The translations under genes were made by a program, and so were the position numbers. This document shows, one piece after another, positions 1 through 8,454 of a stretch of 64,000 bases of DNA. The stretch is from Actinoplanes siamensis (GTDB taxonomy: Bacteria > Actinomycetota > Actinomycetes > Mycobacteriales > Micromonosporaceae). Positions within the stretch are counted from its first letter, which is position 1. Each line of letters begins with the position of its first letter. Under the pieces are notes generated by a model. That model saw only the letters and a program-made list of their open reading frames with translations, ran no database searches and was not told where the DNA came from. The stretch lies in assembly GCF_016862395.1 (NCBI RefSeq), contig NZ_BOMW01000020.1:124001-188000 (forward strand), read 5' to 3'.

Positions 1-196
1 GGGCCCCGTACCACTCGGTGCTGCCGTCGCGGTACTCGACGCGGTACCGGTCGCCCTGCTCGATGTGCGGCTGACGGTAGACGCAGGTGACGACGCCGGG
101 CCGCTGCTCGAAGGGTTCGAGGCCCTGGCTGGTCACGACGTCGTGCAAGCGCGGCAGCGGCTCGACGATGATGGAGTCGATCAGGTCGAAATGCAT
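1..196 (-). CDS. Hypothetical protein, C-terminus cut by the window edge
   Basis: The first 65 codons of a minus-strand gene are visible, starting MHFDLIDSIIVEPLPRLHDV and running off the left edge. The ATG at 194-196 is preceded by an excellent ribosome-binding site (AAGGAGGAGTCC on the coding strand), which fixes the start. The visible part is hydrophilic, with no recognised motif. It follows the gene at 211-540 by 14 bp and is probably the next gene of the same operon in element 1. Function unknown. Confidence 0.7.
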   Translation of the reverse strand, partial: MHFDLIDSIIVEPLPRLHDVVTSQGLEPFEQRPGVVTCVYRQPHIEQGDRYRVEYRDGSTEWYGA

Positions 197-210
197 GAAG
201 GGACTCCTCC

Positions 211-540
211 TTAAAAGAGGTCGTGGTCGAATTCGCCGCAGCCGTTGACCTCGAAGGCGATGCGCTGGTCGGCGGTCTCGGTGGTGTCGACGTGCAGGTA
301 GAGGGCGTCGGGGCGGCGTTGCACGGCGATAGAGGCGCCGTGAAGGTCGAGGACCATGTAGTCGCTGAGGTCGCTCGACGTCGGGTAGACGCGCAGGTTG
401 AGATCGCGCAGTACGGCGGCGATGGCCGGAACGAGTAGCGCGGCGGGATCGTGTGCGGTGAGCGCGTCGATGAGCCGGGCTCCGTCGAGGTAGTGCTGTA
501 TCTCGCCGGTCCCCTCGTGTGTCTCGGCTGAGTCGGTCAT
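211..540 (-). CDS. Hypothetical protein of element 1
   Basis: A 109-residue acidic protein with no family I recognise. A predicted mixed alpha/beta segment spans roughly residues 20-105, with no membrane segment or signal peptide. Its ATG overlaps the stop of the upstream gene (ATGA at 537-540), so the two are probably translationally coupled. The coding quality and operon position support a real gene; the function is unknown. Confidence 0.7.
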   Translation of the reverse strand: MTDSAETHEGTGEIQHYLDGARLIDALTAHDPAALLVPAIAAVLRDLNLRVYPTSSDLSDYMVLDLHGASIAVQRRPDALYLHVDTTETADQRIAFEVNGCGEFDHDLF

Positions 541-1196
541 CGAGTCCTCCTCGTGCCGGCCGCGGCGGGGTCTCCGGTCGGGAGGCGCTCGGGGAATGGC
601 GGGAGGATCGGGGTGAGCTGGGCGTGCGAGTCGCTGTCGGAGACGGCGGCGCAGGCGATGAGGGCGGCCCCGGCCGCGATGGCTTGCGCCGGGGTGTAGC
701 GCACTCGTACCGGGCGGCTGTTGTCGCTGGTGATGGCGCGAACGTCGACGACGCCGCGCCGCCAGGTACAGACGGGGAGCCGCGTGTCGGGAACCGCCTT
801 CACGGTGCCGGTGGCCAGCGCGTCAATCGCGGTCAGGAGTGCGGCGCTGCGCCGCAGCGTCTCCTCCCCGGCACGGGCCGCGTCCGCGTCGGCGCGCTCG
901 CGGTCGTCCCCGTCGACTCGCTGGGCATGTGCCTTCGCCTGCTCGGTGAGGGCGTAGGCGGCGGCGTACTGCTCGATCAGCAGGGCCAGCTTGCCGCCAA
1001 GATGCTGCGCTCCGAGGTTGCTGGTCGAGTCGTGCTCGACTTCAGCGGCGGCCGGTGCCGGGCTGGAGGCGTCAGCGTCCTCGGTGATGAGGGGCCGGAA
1101 GAGGGCGTCGAGGAGGTCGGCCGGATCGATGCCGTCGGCGTGAGCGCGACGCGAGAGCGCGGTGAAGGCGGTGTCAGGTATGGCAATCAAAGGCAT
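537..1196 (-). CDS. Hypothetical protein of element 1
   Basis: A 219-residue protein, soluble by appearance. An N-terminal segment rich in Asp and Ala (residues 20-50) is followed by a long alanine-rich, probably helical region (about 70-140) and a C-terminal part with several Cys and Val. The start ATG at 1194-1196 has GGAGATAG seven bases upstream. Residues 160-200 resemble the corresponding part of the gene at 1267-1842 (V-R-L/Y-T-x-A-Q-A-x-x-x-G-A-x-L), suggesting that the two are distant paralogues. Function unknown. Confidence 0.72.
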   Translation of the reverse strand: MPLIAIPDTAFTALSRRAHADGIDPADLLDALFRPLITEDADASSPAPAAAEVEHDSTSNLGAQHLGGKLALLIEQYAAAYALTEQAKAHAQRVDGDDRERADADAARAGEETLRRSAALLTAIDALATGTVKAVPDTRLPVCTWRRGVVDVRAITSDNSRPVRVRYTPAQAIAAGAALIACAAVSDSDSHAQLTPILPPFPERLPTGDPAAAGTRRTR

Positions 1197-1266
1197 GAGC
1201 TATCTCCATGGAGGTGATGGCGCGGCCGTGACCGGGTGCCGTCGGCCCGGCCGCGCCGATGGCGGG

Positions 1267-1842
1267 TCAGCGGGTCGCCGGGTATGCCACGGCGGCGGGC
1301 GGCGGCGTGCCGGGCACCACCGGGGCCGACCCGGTGCCCCGCAACGGGGACGGGACCGGGGCCGGTGCCGAGGTGGGAGCGGGCGACGAGGGCGCGACCG
1401 GAGCCGGGTGCATCGGCGTGGCCTGATCGGTAGGGAGCTGCGGCAGCGCCTCGGCGACCTTCAAGCCGGAGCGGTCGAGGCTGATCGCGGCGTACGCGGT
1501 CAAGTGCGCGCCCACCGTCAGGGCCTGCGCGCCGGTGAGTCGCAGCCGCACGGAGTTCGCTCGGTCATCGCGAGCGTGAATGGCGACCTCGCCGGTCGGC
1601 AGCGGCTGCACCGGCAGGAACGCCTCCGCGCTCACGTCGTCCGGCACGCTGTCGGCGAGCAGGTCCACGAGTGCGGCGTAGTGCCGTTGCGTCACCTCGT
1701 TGGCGTGCTGCGCGCGGGCGTACTGGGCGGCGTGGACCTCGGGGGTGGCGGCGGTACGGGACCGCTCGTACGCGACCTGCGCGTCCGCCCACGTTATGCA
1801 CAGGTTATTGATGACGGCGAGGATGTCGTCTCGGCTGGTCAT
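1267..1842 (-). CDS. Hypothetical protein of element 1 with proline-rich tail
   Basis: A 191-residue protein. Residues 1-125 look folded and helical, and residues 130-191 are a Pro/Ala/Ser/Thr-rich tail that is probably disordered. The ATG at 1840-1842 was chosen because an AGGGAGA ribosome-binding site precedes it. The reading frame continues open to an in-frame ATG at 2079 that overlaps the stop of the DUF932 gene, so a 270-residue form with a basic, proline-rich N-terminus cannot be excluded. A V-R-L-R-L-T-G-A-Q-A stretch resembles the neighbour at 537-1196. Function unknown. Confidence 0.65.
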   Translation of the reverse strand: MTSRDDILAVINNLCITWADAQVAYERSRTAATPEVHAAQYARAQHANEVTQRHYAALVDLLADSVPDDVSAEAFLPVQPLPTGEVAIHARDDRANSVRLRLTGAQALTVGAHLTAYAAISLDRSGLKVAEALPQLPTDQATPMHPAPVAPSSPAPTSAPAPVPSPLRGTGSAPVVPGTPPPAAVAYPATR

Positions 1843-2078
1843 GGTGCGGCTCTCCCTGGAAGGCGAGATCGTTCGAGTCAGGGGTGAAGGCGTCGGCACC
1901 GGCGCGGCGGTGTACCGGGGCGGTATCGCCGGGGCGGGCCGGTGCCGCATGGGGCGCGGGCCGGGGGTGGTCGGCGGCCGGGCCGGTGCCGCGTCCGGCG
2001 CGGCATGGCGGACGGTGTGCGCGACGCCGGCCGGGACCGGGGCCGGGTGGTGGCGGCCCCGGTACCTACGGCGGTTCA

Positions 2079-3071
2079 TCAGACCGTGAGCAGCTCGAAC
2101 GCACGGCCCTTGATGTCCGTGCCCGCGCTGGTCAGCGCTCGGGTCGCGCGGACCTCGTCGCTCTTGGCCGGGGCGAAGTGGTCCAGGTACTCGGTGATCG
2201 CCTGGTAGCCGGCCCACCGGGTGCCCTTGATCGCCTTCTGCGTGTCCGCGTCCCGGATGAGGTAGCGCAGCGTGCTCATCCGCTGCTTCGCGCTGTTCTT
2301 CGTGACGTCCGAGGCGTCATCAGCGAGGGGCCAGACCTGGGCGACGATCTTCTCGAACTCGCCCATGGTGAGCGTCTCGTTGATCATCTTCTCGGCCTCG
2401 GCCTCGGCCTCGAACGCCGTGAAGTGCTTCCACACCAGACCGATCGCCTCGCGCGCCTCGGAGATCTTGGTCTTGACGTTGGAGGTGTGCCGGAAGGTGT
2501 ACGAGCCCTTCGACCGCTTATAGGCCATGCGCTGCGTGTTCGCGCACACGATCCGGACCGGAGTGGCGTCCACGCGCAGCGAAGCGGTGCCGTCATGGCT
2601 CGTGGTAGCGGCCAGATAAAGGTCGATGTCGTCAACCCCGGCCACCTTCATCGCCTCCGGCAGCTTCATGGTGACGAAGACACTCTTGCCGCCTCGCATC
2701 GAGCCGGCCGTCTCGAAGTGGGCGCCCGACTCGTCGACCAGGAGGTTGAGCACCTCGGCGACTTCCTCGTTCTGCACGCAGGTGTAGTCGTCGCCGACCA
2801 CCCCGAGGTACTCGGTGGCCCCGGTCTGCGGATTGGTCCGCACGGTCATCCACTTGTCCGGCGAGTCGATCCGGGTGATGCCGTTCTCGGTGACCTCCAT
2901 GCCGGACAGCGCGATCTTGCGGACGTTCCAGCCGCCAAGCCACGCCTGCTTCATGGCCTCTTCCGCGGTCATGCAGCCCTCGGTGATCTGGCCGAGTCGG
3001 TGCCAGGCCGACACATTGGCCGAGGCGAAGGCGGTCTGCCCGTTGGCCAGAGTTTCGAGCTCGTGTGCCAT
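2079..3071 (-). CDS. DUF932 / phage-plasmid-like protein
   Basis: A 330-residue protein beginning MAHELETLANGQTAFASANV. It shows the DUF932 signature: an N-terminal W-H-x-L-G motif (AWHRLGQ), then Y-L-G-V-V-G-D-D-Y, and the central R-I-V-C-A-N-T motif followed by a basic stretch. The family is common on actinophages, plasmids and integrative elements; its biochemical role is not established. The start at 3069-3071 was preferred over an upstream ATG because AAGGGAAC precedes it and the family begins near here. It lies in the accessory part of element 1. Confidence 0.85.
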   Translation of the reverse strand: MAHELETLANGQTAFASANVSAWHRLGQITEGCMTAEEAMKQAWLGGWNVRKIALSGMEVTENGITRIDSPDKWMTVRTNPQTGATEYLGVVGDDYTCVQNEEVAEVLNLLVDESGAHFETAGSMRGGKSVFVTMKLPEAMKVAGVDDIDLYLAATTSHDGTASLRVDATPVRIVCANTQRMAYKRSKGSYTFRHTSNVKTKISEAREAIGLVWKHFTAFEAEAEAEKMINETLTMGEFEKIVAQVWPLADDASDVTKNSAKQRMSTLRYLIRDADTQKAIKGTRWAGYQAITEYLDHFAPAKSDEVRATRALTSAGTDIKGRAFELLTV

Positions 3072-3249
3072 GACTTGTGTTCCCTTTCCGTGCTGGTGAA
3101 ATGGGGTGCGGCACGCCGCCGAGGATTTGCGACCCCGGCGGCGTGCGGTCAATGTCAATGTTTCCTACCCAGACGAGTGGTTCAAGGCCGCCGGCTGGAG
3201 TCGATCGAGGTTTCTCCAGCGAATCTGGCGACCCCGCACGGCGTGGCCA

Positions 3250-3819
3250 CTACGGCGCACCCGCCGGGCCGGATAGACGCCCGTCCGGGCCGTACAGGTA
3301 GGTGTGCGCGGTGCGGAACGGGGCCGGTAGGTACACGGTGAACCCGGCGGCGGGCACCATCCGGTAGTGCCGGGTGATGCCCAGGGTCCACCCGGCGGGT
3401 TTGTCGCCGTGCGACCCGGGCGGGATCACGCCCGCGCCGGGCCGGTCGGCGCGGACGCGACGGTGCCGGGCAATCGCGATGTGCGGGCACAGCGTCAGTG
3501 CCGCGCGCATGCAGTCGGGGTGCCCCGGCGGGTCGGTGAACCGCAGCAATTCCGCTGTGCGCGGCGTGCCGAGAAAAGCCACCCAGTAGCCCATAGGGTC
3601 TCCGCACAGCGAGCACCGGCGCGCGGCGGCGAGTTCGGTCGAGGTCACCGTGTTGATCGTGGTGAAGTCCACGCGCGGGCCGATGTGGCCGTCCGGGGAC
3701 GGGTGCATGTTGACCGGCGGGATCGGTAGGCCGCGCCGCTCGTCGTGGGGCCGGGCGGCCAGCGATGCGGGCATGTCCGGCGGGGTCGGCTCGGCGGGGG
3801 TGCCGGGGTGGCCGGTCAC
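3250..3819 (-). CDS. Hypothetical protein with Cys pairs (possible zinc binding)
   Basis: A 189-residue protein. The GTG start at 3817-3819 overlaps the stop of the upstream gene (GTGA), implying translational coupling. A C-S-L-C-G-D-P-M-G-Y-W motif near residue 69 and two later cysteines (D-C-M, T-L-C-P-H) could hold a metal ion. The C-terminal half carries aromatic, beta-type sequence. It resembles conserved hypothetical proteins of actinomycete mobile elements, but I cannot assign a family or function. Confidence 0.68.
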   Translation of the reverse strand: MTGHPGTPAEPTPPDMPASLAARPHDERRGLPIPPVNMHPSPDGHIGPRVDFTTINTVTSTELAAARRCSLCGDPMGYWVAFLGTPRTAELLRFTDPPGHPDCMRAALTLCPHIAIARHRRVRADRPGAGVIPPGSHGDKPAGWTLGITRHYRMVPAAGFTVYLPAPFRTAHTYLYGPDGRLSGPAGAP

Positions 3820-4493
3820 GCCGCGCCGCCTTCTGCCGGGCCGCGCCGTACGTCGGTGATGACGAGACCGGGGTTGACGGTCAGGATCAGCGGGCGGGCC
3901 GCGTCCCACTGTTGCGGGGTGATCCGGGCGGTGACGGTGTCGAGTCCGGCGGCCTCCATGACGGCCTGTTGCATCGCGGCGGAGTCGGCGTGGTCGAACA
4001 CGGCGACCATGTCACCGCCCGCGACGAGGTGCACGAGGCCGTCCGGCGGCGGCGTGGCCGGGTCGGTGATCGGGTCGGCCGGTTGTGAGCCGTGCGGGCC
4101 GGGGACCGGGCATAGCGGGGTGCCGTCCTGGTGCGATGCGGCCGGGCGCGGCATGGCCTCGGGCATGGGCGGTTCCGACGGGGCGACGGTGCGGGCCGGC
4201 TCGCCGCACTCGGGGCATCGCAATAGGACGGGGCGGGGCTGGGTGTTCATCGCGTGTTGTCCTTCCGGGGTTGTCGTGGGATCGGCGGTTGCCGGGGTGG
4301 CGTCGGCCTGCGATTCGAGTTCGTCGCATACGTCTTGCGCGGCGCGGCGGGTGCGGTGCGCGTCGTCGGCCCAACCGCCGAGTTCGCGGTCCCACACGAC
4401 CCAGCGCCGATCACCCTTGCGGTATCCGTTGAGTCGACGTACCTCGTAGCGCCGGGCGCGACCGGGGCCACGGCGGCGCGGTTGCGGGGTCAT
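3816..4493 (-). CDS. Hypothetical protein with zinc-ribbon motif
   Basis: A 225-residue protein with a basic N-terminus (R/K-rich, residues 1-35), a conserved R-x-R-R-A-A-Q-D block, and a C-P-E-C-G knuckle near residue 93. The C-terminal 75 residues look like a small alpha/beta domain. An internal ATG at 4253 precedes the C-P-E-C-G motif, so two separate genes (about 80 and 145 residues) are possible. The frame has no stop, and I kept it as one. Function unknown. Confidence 0.6.
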   Translation of the reverse strand: MTPQPRRRGPGRARRYEVRRLNGYRKGDRRWVVWDRELGGWADDAHRTRRAAQDVCDELESQADATPATADPTTTPEGQHAMNTQPRPVLLRCPECGEPARTVAPSEPPMPEAMPRPAASHQDGTPLCPVPGPHGSQPADPITDPATPPPDGLVHLVAGGDMVAVFDHADSAAMQQAVMEAAGLDTVTARITPQQWDAARPLILTVNPGLVITDVRRGPAEGGAA

Positions 4494-4532
4494 GAAATCT
4501 GCCTCCGTCCGGGATGGGGATTGAGTGCTGCC

Positions 4533-4559
4533 CGGGGCCGGGCGTGATGCCCAGCCCCG
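4533..4559 (-). terminator. Possible terminator hairpin after the winged-helix gene
   Basis: An 11-bp inverted repeat with one mismatch (4533-4543 with 4549-4559) and a 5-base loop lies just downstream of the stop at 4573. There is no T-run on the minus strand, so the terminator assignment is weak. Confidence 0.35.
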
Positions 4560-4572
4560 GTGGGGTTTGCTG

Positions 4573-5619
4573 TCAGGCCGCGTCGGCGGCGGGGGTCGTG
4601 TCGGCGCTGTCCGTGCCGGTCACGTCGTCGCTGGCGTCGCTACCGGCCGCGCCGTCGGTGTCGGTGTCGTCGGCGGCCGGGGTGGTCACCGGCGGGGCCA
4701 TGAGGGCGCGGACATCGGCGGCCGGGGCGGGGGCGTTGTCGGCAACGGCGTACGTCTCCGGGGCTACGCGGGTCATGATCAGCACGCCGCGCGTGGTGAG
4801 CTTGCGCTGCGCGTTCACGATCGCGCCGGAGCTGCGCCCGATCTCCTTCGCGATCGCACCGGGGGTCAGCTCGTGGGCGGGGCCACGGTCGCGGTGGAAC
4901 GCCTCCACGATGCGCTCCAACTCACCCTTGGCCAGCTTCGGCGCACCATCGGTGTTGACCTCGGCGGTGACACGGGCGGGAACTCCGGTGGTGCGCCGCA
5001 ACGCCGACACACGGCGGATCTTGCGCTCGTGACCGCACGTCGGGCACGCGATGCTGGTGGGCGCGTTGGCCGGGTCTACCGTGGCGAGGTCGGTATTCTC
5101 ACCGGGCACCCACAACTCGGTGCCGTCGGGCGTGATCGGCAGGCGGCGGGCGGCACCGGCGACCTCCATAGCGGCGAGGATGACCTCGCCCATGGCGACC
5201 GACAGGCCGCTCTCGTCAATCGCCGCGTCGGCGGTGATGCCGTCCTCGTGGTCGCCCAGCACCCCGGCCATGATCATGACCTTCAGGTCGGGCTTACGCG
5301 GGGCGACCGGCGGGGCGGACACCGGGGCCTCCGGCAGCGCCGCCTCGTCCGCCGGGGCCGGGGTGGCGTCGTCGGCCGGGGCGTCGGTGGCCTCGTCCGC
5401 CGGGGTGACGGGGTGCCAGGTGTCGGCGGTCTTGCGGCCCTTCGGGTCAGGCTCGCGGCGGGCGGTGCCGTCGGCTTCCATGGTGGCCAGGGTCTTCGAG
5501 ACCACGGTGACGGTGAGGCCGGTGGCGTCGGCGAGGTCGCGGGTGGTCATGCCGTCCGGGTAGCTGGTCAGGGCGGCGGTGATGGACTCGACGGCGGCCG
5601 GGGTGGCGGTGGTGGTCAT
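4573..5619 (-). CDS. Winged-helix DNA-binding protein with zinc ribbon
   Basis: A 348-residue protein. Residues 10-60 form a winged-helix-like domain (M-T-T-R-D-L-A-D-A-T-G-L-T-V-T-V-V-S-K-T-L). A similar module follows near residues 120-165, a C-P-T-C-G-H-E-R zinc ribbon lies near 190, and a third helix-turn-helix near 240-280 (T-P-G-A-I-A-K-E-I-G-R-S-S-G-A-I). The tail is Asp/Ala-rich. Three DNA-binding modules in series suggest a regulator or a protein acting on element DNA. A GTCCATGGAC palindrome lies 89 bp upstream of the start. No known family name is assigned. Confidence 0.7.
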   Translation of the reverse strand: MTTTATPAAVESITAALTSYPDGMTTRDLADATGLTVTVVSKTLATMEADGTARREPDPKGRKTADTWHPVTPADEATDAPADDATPAPADEAALPEAPVSAPPVAPRKPDLKVMIMAGVLGDHEDGITADAAIDESGLSVAMGEVILAAMEVAGAARRLPITPDGTELWVPGENTDLATVDPANAPTSIACPTCGHERKIRRVSALRRTTGVPARVTAEVNTDGAPKLAKGELERIVEAFHRDRGPAHELTPGAIAKEIGRSSGAIVNAQRKLTTRGVLIMTRVAPETYAVADNAPAPAADVRALMAPPVTTPAADDTDTDGAAGSDASDDVTGTDSADTTPAADAA

Positions 5620-5707
5620 GGCGCAGGAACCTCCGGAAATAGGGATGGGAATAGCGTTCCCGCAATGCGCGGTGCGCTTTTGTTTGGTGGGGCGTTTTGT
5701 TGCCCAC

Positions 5708-5717
5708 GTCCATGGAC
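5708..5717. promoter_or_regulatory. Palindrome GTCCATGGAC, possible operator
   Basis: A perfect 10-bp palindrome, 89 bp upstream of the start at 5619. An identical copy at 6437-6446 lies 35 bp upstream of the next gene (start 6402). Eleven bases (CGTCCATGGAC) are shared. A common regulator is an inference. Confidence 0.35.
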
Positions 5718-5947
5718 GCTCCGCACCAGGGGAATGTCAACCCCCGTTTTCAAGACTCTTTGCGATCCGGCGACCGATACCCAATTTGCCTCGGTTACGT
5801 GCCGACAGCAGGCAACCGGAACCGCATTTAACCGGCCTACCGTGGCCGCTCGCCGATTTCTAGGCCGGGGTGGTAGCGCGGTCAGGGTTTCCCGTGTCGG
5901 CGCGCGTAGCGGGCCATGGGCGGGCGGCCGGGAATTGGTCGGAAAAC

Positions 5948-5984
5948 GCACCGCGCGCCCGGCCATTGGCCGGGCGCGCGGTGC
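5948..5984 (-). terminator. Strong terminator hairpin
   Basis: A perfect 17-bp stem (5948-5964 with 5968-5984) with a 3-base loop. On the minus strand it is followed by GTTTTCC. It lies 14 bp past the stop of the gene at 5998-6402 and probably ends its transcript. The remaining stretch 5620-5947 holds the promoter region of the winged-helix gene and no gene I can support. Confidence 0.8.
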
Positions 5985-5997
5985 GGGGCCGGGCAAG

Positions 5998-6402
5998 TCA
6001 GTGTGCGGCGTTGATCATGGCGGTGAGTCCGTCGGTGATCGCGCCCCACCGGTCGGGGCGTACCGGTTCGGTGTTGATGCCCGGCAACAGAATGTGGTGC
6101 GTGATGCCGCACCGGTCGGCGGCGAATGCGGCTCTTTCACCAGGCAGGATGACCGCGTATCCGTACACGTCGGCGGGGAACAGGACGGGGTGACGGCCGA
6201 TCAGCGCGGCCACGGCCGCCAGCGCGGCGGGGGCGGTGTCGGCGGTGAGCGGGCCGCCGGGAACGGCCACCGTTTCGCCGGTGACGCTGTCACCGTCCCC
6301 GGTCAGGACGACCAGCGCGGGGGCGTCGCACGTGGCCGCTACGACTTTCACAGCGGCTCGAACGGGGCTGATAGCGATAGCGGTTCCGGCAGTGTTCGTC
6401 AT
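5998..6402 (-). CDS. Hypothetical protein of element 1
   Basis: A 134-residue, alanine- and valine-rich soluble protein with no recognised motif. AGGAAG precedes the ATG at 6400-6402. It is a single transcription unit, with a palindromic candidate operator 35 bp upstream and a strong hairpin terminator immediately downstream. That layout suggests an independently regulated accessory gene of the element. Function unknown. Confidence 0.65.
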   Translation of the reverse strand: MTNTAGTAIAISPVRAAVKVVAATCDAPALVVLTGDGDSVTGETVAVPGGPLTADTAPAALAAVAALIGRHPVLFPADVYGYAVILPGERAAFAADRCGITHHILLPGINTEPVRPDRWGAITDGLTAMINAAH

Positions 6403-6436
6403 TTCCGGCTTCCTTTCTGGCGGGAATTGCTTACGC

Positions 6437-6446
6437 GTCCATGGAC
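6437..6446. promoter_or_regulatory. Palindrome GTCCATGGAC, second copy
   Basis: Identical to the palindrome at 5708-5717 and located 35 bp upstream of the gene starting at 6402. The shared sequence and similar placement before two minus-strand genes suggest a common operator. Confidence 0.35.
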
Positions 6447-6502
6447 CCTCGGTGCCGCCATGAAGTCAAATCCATGAATGTGTGAAGAATCACTTCACTG
6501 AT

Positions 6503-7564
6503 TTACGGGTGAACACCTTTGCTGATCATGAATGGAACCGGGTTGATGGCGTTACTTTCCGTGGCTGGATAGCCGGTGTGGATCTCGTAATGCAAATGGG
6601 GTCCGGACGAATTGCCGGAGGTGCCGACATAGCCGATCGGCTGACCGGCGGTCACGGACTGGCCGACTTTCACCATCGGTTGGCGCACCATGTGGCAGTA
6701 CCGCGACACGATGTCGCCAGCGTGCCGGACTTCCACATACCAGCCGCACCCACCGAGGCCCGGACGTCCGTCGGTGTCGCACGGCATGGCAGCGTGAAAC
6801 GGGGCGTCCCACGATTGCCCGGCGACGTTGCACCGCACCCGGACCACGACCCCGGACGAGGCGGCCCGGATCACGGTTCCCCGGCCGACGATGAGATCCA
6901 CCCCGTCGTGTCCCGGCCGGTCGGCGGTGCGGAACCGGGAACCGACCTCGTCACCGGTCACGGGCCGTGTCCACCCGGCCGGGCTCAGCGCCGCGCCGTC
7001 GCACGCGGGCAGCGTCCCGCCGGTGAACGCCGCCACGATCACCGAGGCGCGCGCCTCGTGTTTGGCGTAGGCGTCCGGGTACGCCGACCGTTGCACCCGC
7101 TGTGCGGCCACGGTGAGCGGCAGCGATTGCCACCCCGGCACCGTCAGAAGGTGTTCATAGAACTTCCCGGCGGCGTAGTCCGGCGACATGATCTGTGCCG
7201 GGGTGCCCCACCCCTGACTAGGGCGTTGCTGAAAAAGGCCCAACGAGTCGTGATCGTTGGCCGCGCCCAAGTCGCCTAGATTGGCCAGGTCCGACTCTTG
7301 CAACGCCGTGGCGACTGCGATCACCCACCCGCGCACCGGTACCCGCATCCGCTCACCCACGACAACGATCACCGCAGCGTTACCGGCCTGTTCGGCGGTC
7401 AGCCCGGCCGGGCTCGCGCCCGTTGTGGTCACCGTCGTGGCGCACCCGGTGCCGTACCCGCCGCCCCACCCGAACACGGCCCCGATCACCCCGGCTGTAC
7501 CGGCGGCGATCACGATCACGACCGCCAGGAACGCGACCGCGACACCGGCTGTTAGGCGTCCCAC
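6503..7564 (-). CDS. Bifunctional cell-wall hydrolase: lysozyme-like domain plus M23 peptidase
   Basis: A 353-residue protein. A membrane anchor lies near residues 5-35. A transglycosylase/lysozyme-like domain follows, with its putative catalytic Glu in A-L-Q-E-S-D-L and the downstream S-L-G-L-F-Q-Q-R-P-S-Q-G-W-G motif. The C-terminal M23 metallopeptidase shows H-D-G-V-D and H-L-H-Y-E zinc motifs. Such two-domain hydrolases open peptidoglycan for the T4SS channel in Gram-positive conjugation systems. The GTG start at 7562-7564 overlaps the end of the upstream gene by 13 bp, placing it last in the transfer operon. Confidence 0.9.
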   Translation of the reverse strand: MGRLTAGVAVAFLAVVIVIAAGTAGVIGAVFGWGGGYGTGCATTVTTTGASPAGLTAEQAGNAAVIVVVGERMRVPVRGWVIAVATALQESDLANLGDLGAANDHDSLGLFQQRPSQGWGTPAQIMSPDYAAGKFYEHLLTVPGWQSLPLTVAAQRVQRSAYPDAYAKHEARASVIVAAFTGGTLPACDGAALSPAGWTRPVTGDEVGSRFRTADRPGHDGVDLIVGRGTVIRAASSGVVVRVRCNVAGQSWDAPFHAAMPCDTDGRPGLGGCGWYVEVRHAGDIVSRYCHMVRQPMVKVGQSVTAGQPIGYVGTSGNSSGPHLHYEIHTGYPATESNAINPVPFMISKGVHP

Positions 7565-8454
7565 CGGGCACCGCCCCCGGCCGGGGTGAGATCGGCCAGG
7601 CTCACCCGACCGCCGCGCCCGGCGACCCGCCACACCGGCCCGGCCGGGCCACCGGCCCCGGCCGCGTCATCGGCGGCGGCGGCGGTCGCCACGGTCAGCC
7701 CGTCGGGCACCCCGGACCGGGTGAGGTACGCATGCAAATTCAGCTCACGGGCCGCCGTGGGTAGCCAGAACAGCACCGGATACGCCCGGCCCGGCGGTAG
7801 CGCGGCGTACCCGGTGAGCTTGCCCGCGACCCGCGACAGCGTTTCGGTGCCGAGATCGACCTCCAGCCAGAACGGCACCGCCCGCCCGCCGGTGTGCCAC
7901 ACGCCGTGACCGTCCGGGCGCACGACCGCGCCGACGGCTTCCCGGCACCGGGCCTCGTTCCACCACCGGATCAGGCGTGCGCCGTCGTGGGTGCGGGCGT
8001 GCCCGGTCAGCGCGACGAAGAACCCGTTGACGGTCAGCAGGTGGGCCAGTGTCGGGGACATGGCGAGTCGGGCCGTGGCGTCGCGTACGGCGGACGGGCG
8101 CGGCAGCGTGGCCCCGTTGGCGGCGGCAATGATGGCCGCGCCGACCGGGCCGAGGGTCCATCTCCATGATTGCGAGCCGGGGCGCTGGTAGTGCCGGAAC
8201 CGGTCGAGGATGTCCCGTGCGCGCAGGGTGTTGAGCCGGTTGCGGGCGCGGCCGATGGAGCCGAAGGCGAGGTCGACGAGTTGCTCGGTGGTGAAGGTCT
8301 TGTGCTGGTCGAGCAGGTCGAGCAGGTGACGGTCTCGGGGTGTGAGTCTCGTGAGTTCGCCGGCCACGACGGAGGCGGCGAGTCGGCCTCCGGTGGAGGC
8401 AGCGCCGGTGGCGCTAGTAGGAGGGATGTCTCTTATCAGTCGGTTCCGGTCCAC
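7552..8454 (-). CDS. Replication-relaxation family protein
   Basis: A 300-residue protein. The N-terminal winged helix (T-P-R-D-R-H-L-L-D-L-L, then F-T-T-E-Q-L-V-D-L-A-F-G, about residues 37-85) and the following W-R-W-T-L-G-P-V-G segment are typical of the Replic_Relax family. That family is found on Actinobacterial and Bacillus plasmids and conjugative elements and is thought to act in replication or DNA processing. A conserved acidic patch (F-W-L-E-V-D-L-G-T-E-T) lies in the C-terminal half. GTG start with GGAGG upstream. It overlaps the coupling-protein gene by 19 bp, so the two are probably co-translated. Confidence 0.85.
   Translation of the reverse strand: MDRNRLIRDIPPTSATGAASTGGRLAASVVAGELTRLTPRDRHLLDLLDQHKTFTTEQLVDLAFGSIGRARNRLNTLRARDILDRFRHYQRPGSQSWRWTLGPVGAAIIAAANGATLPRPSAVRDATARLAMSPTLAHLLTVNGFFVALTGHARTHDGARLIRWWNEARCREAVGAVVRPDGHGVWHTGGRAVPFWLEVDLGTETLSRVAGKLTGYAALPPGRAYPVLFWLPTAARELNLHAYLTRSGVPDGLTVATAAAADDAAGAGGPAGPVWRVAGRGGRVSLADLTPAGGGARWDA

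Noticed and set aside
1843..2079. N-terminal extension or separate gene before the 1267-1842 gene
   Set aside because: The frame is open, but its translation is Arg/Pro-rich and low-quality; kept only as an alternative start.
4525..6477. A 650-codon plus-strand frame opposite the winged-helix gene
   Set aside because: Gly/Arg/Val-rich translation typical of an antisense frame in GC-rich DNA; it crosses a strong minus-strand terminator and two real minus-strand genes.
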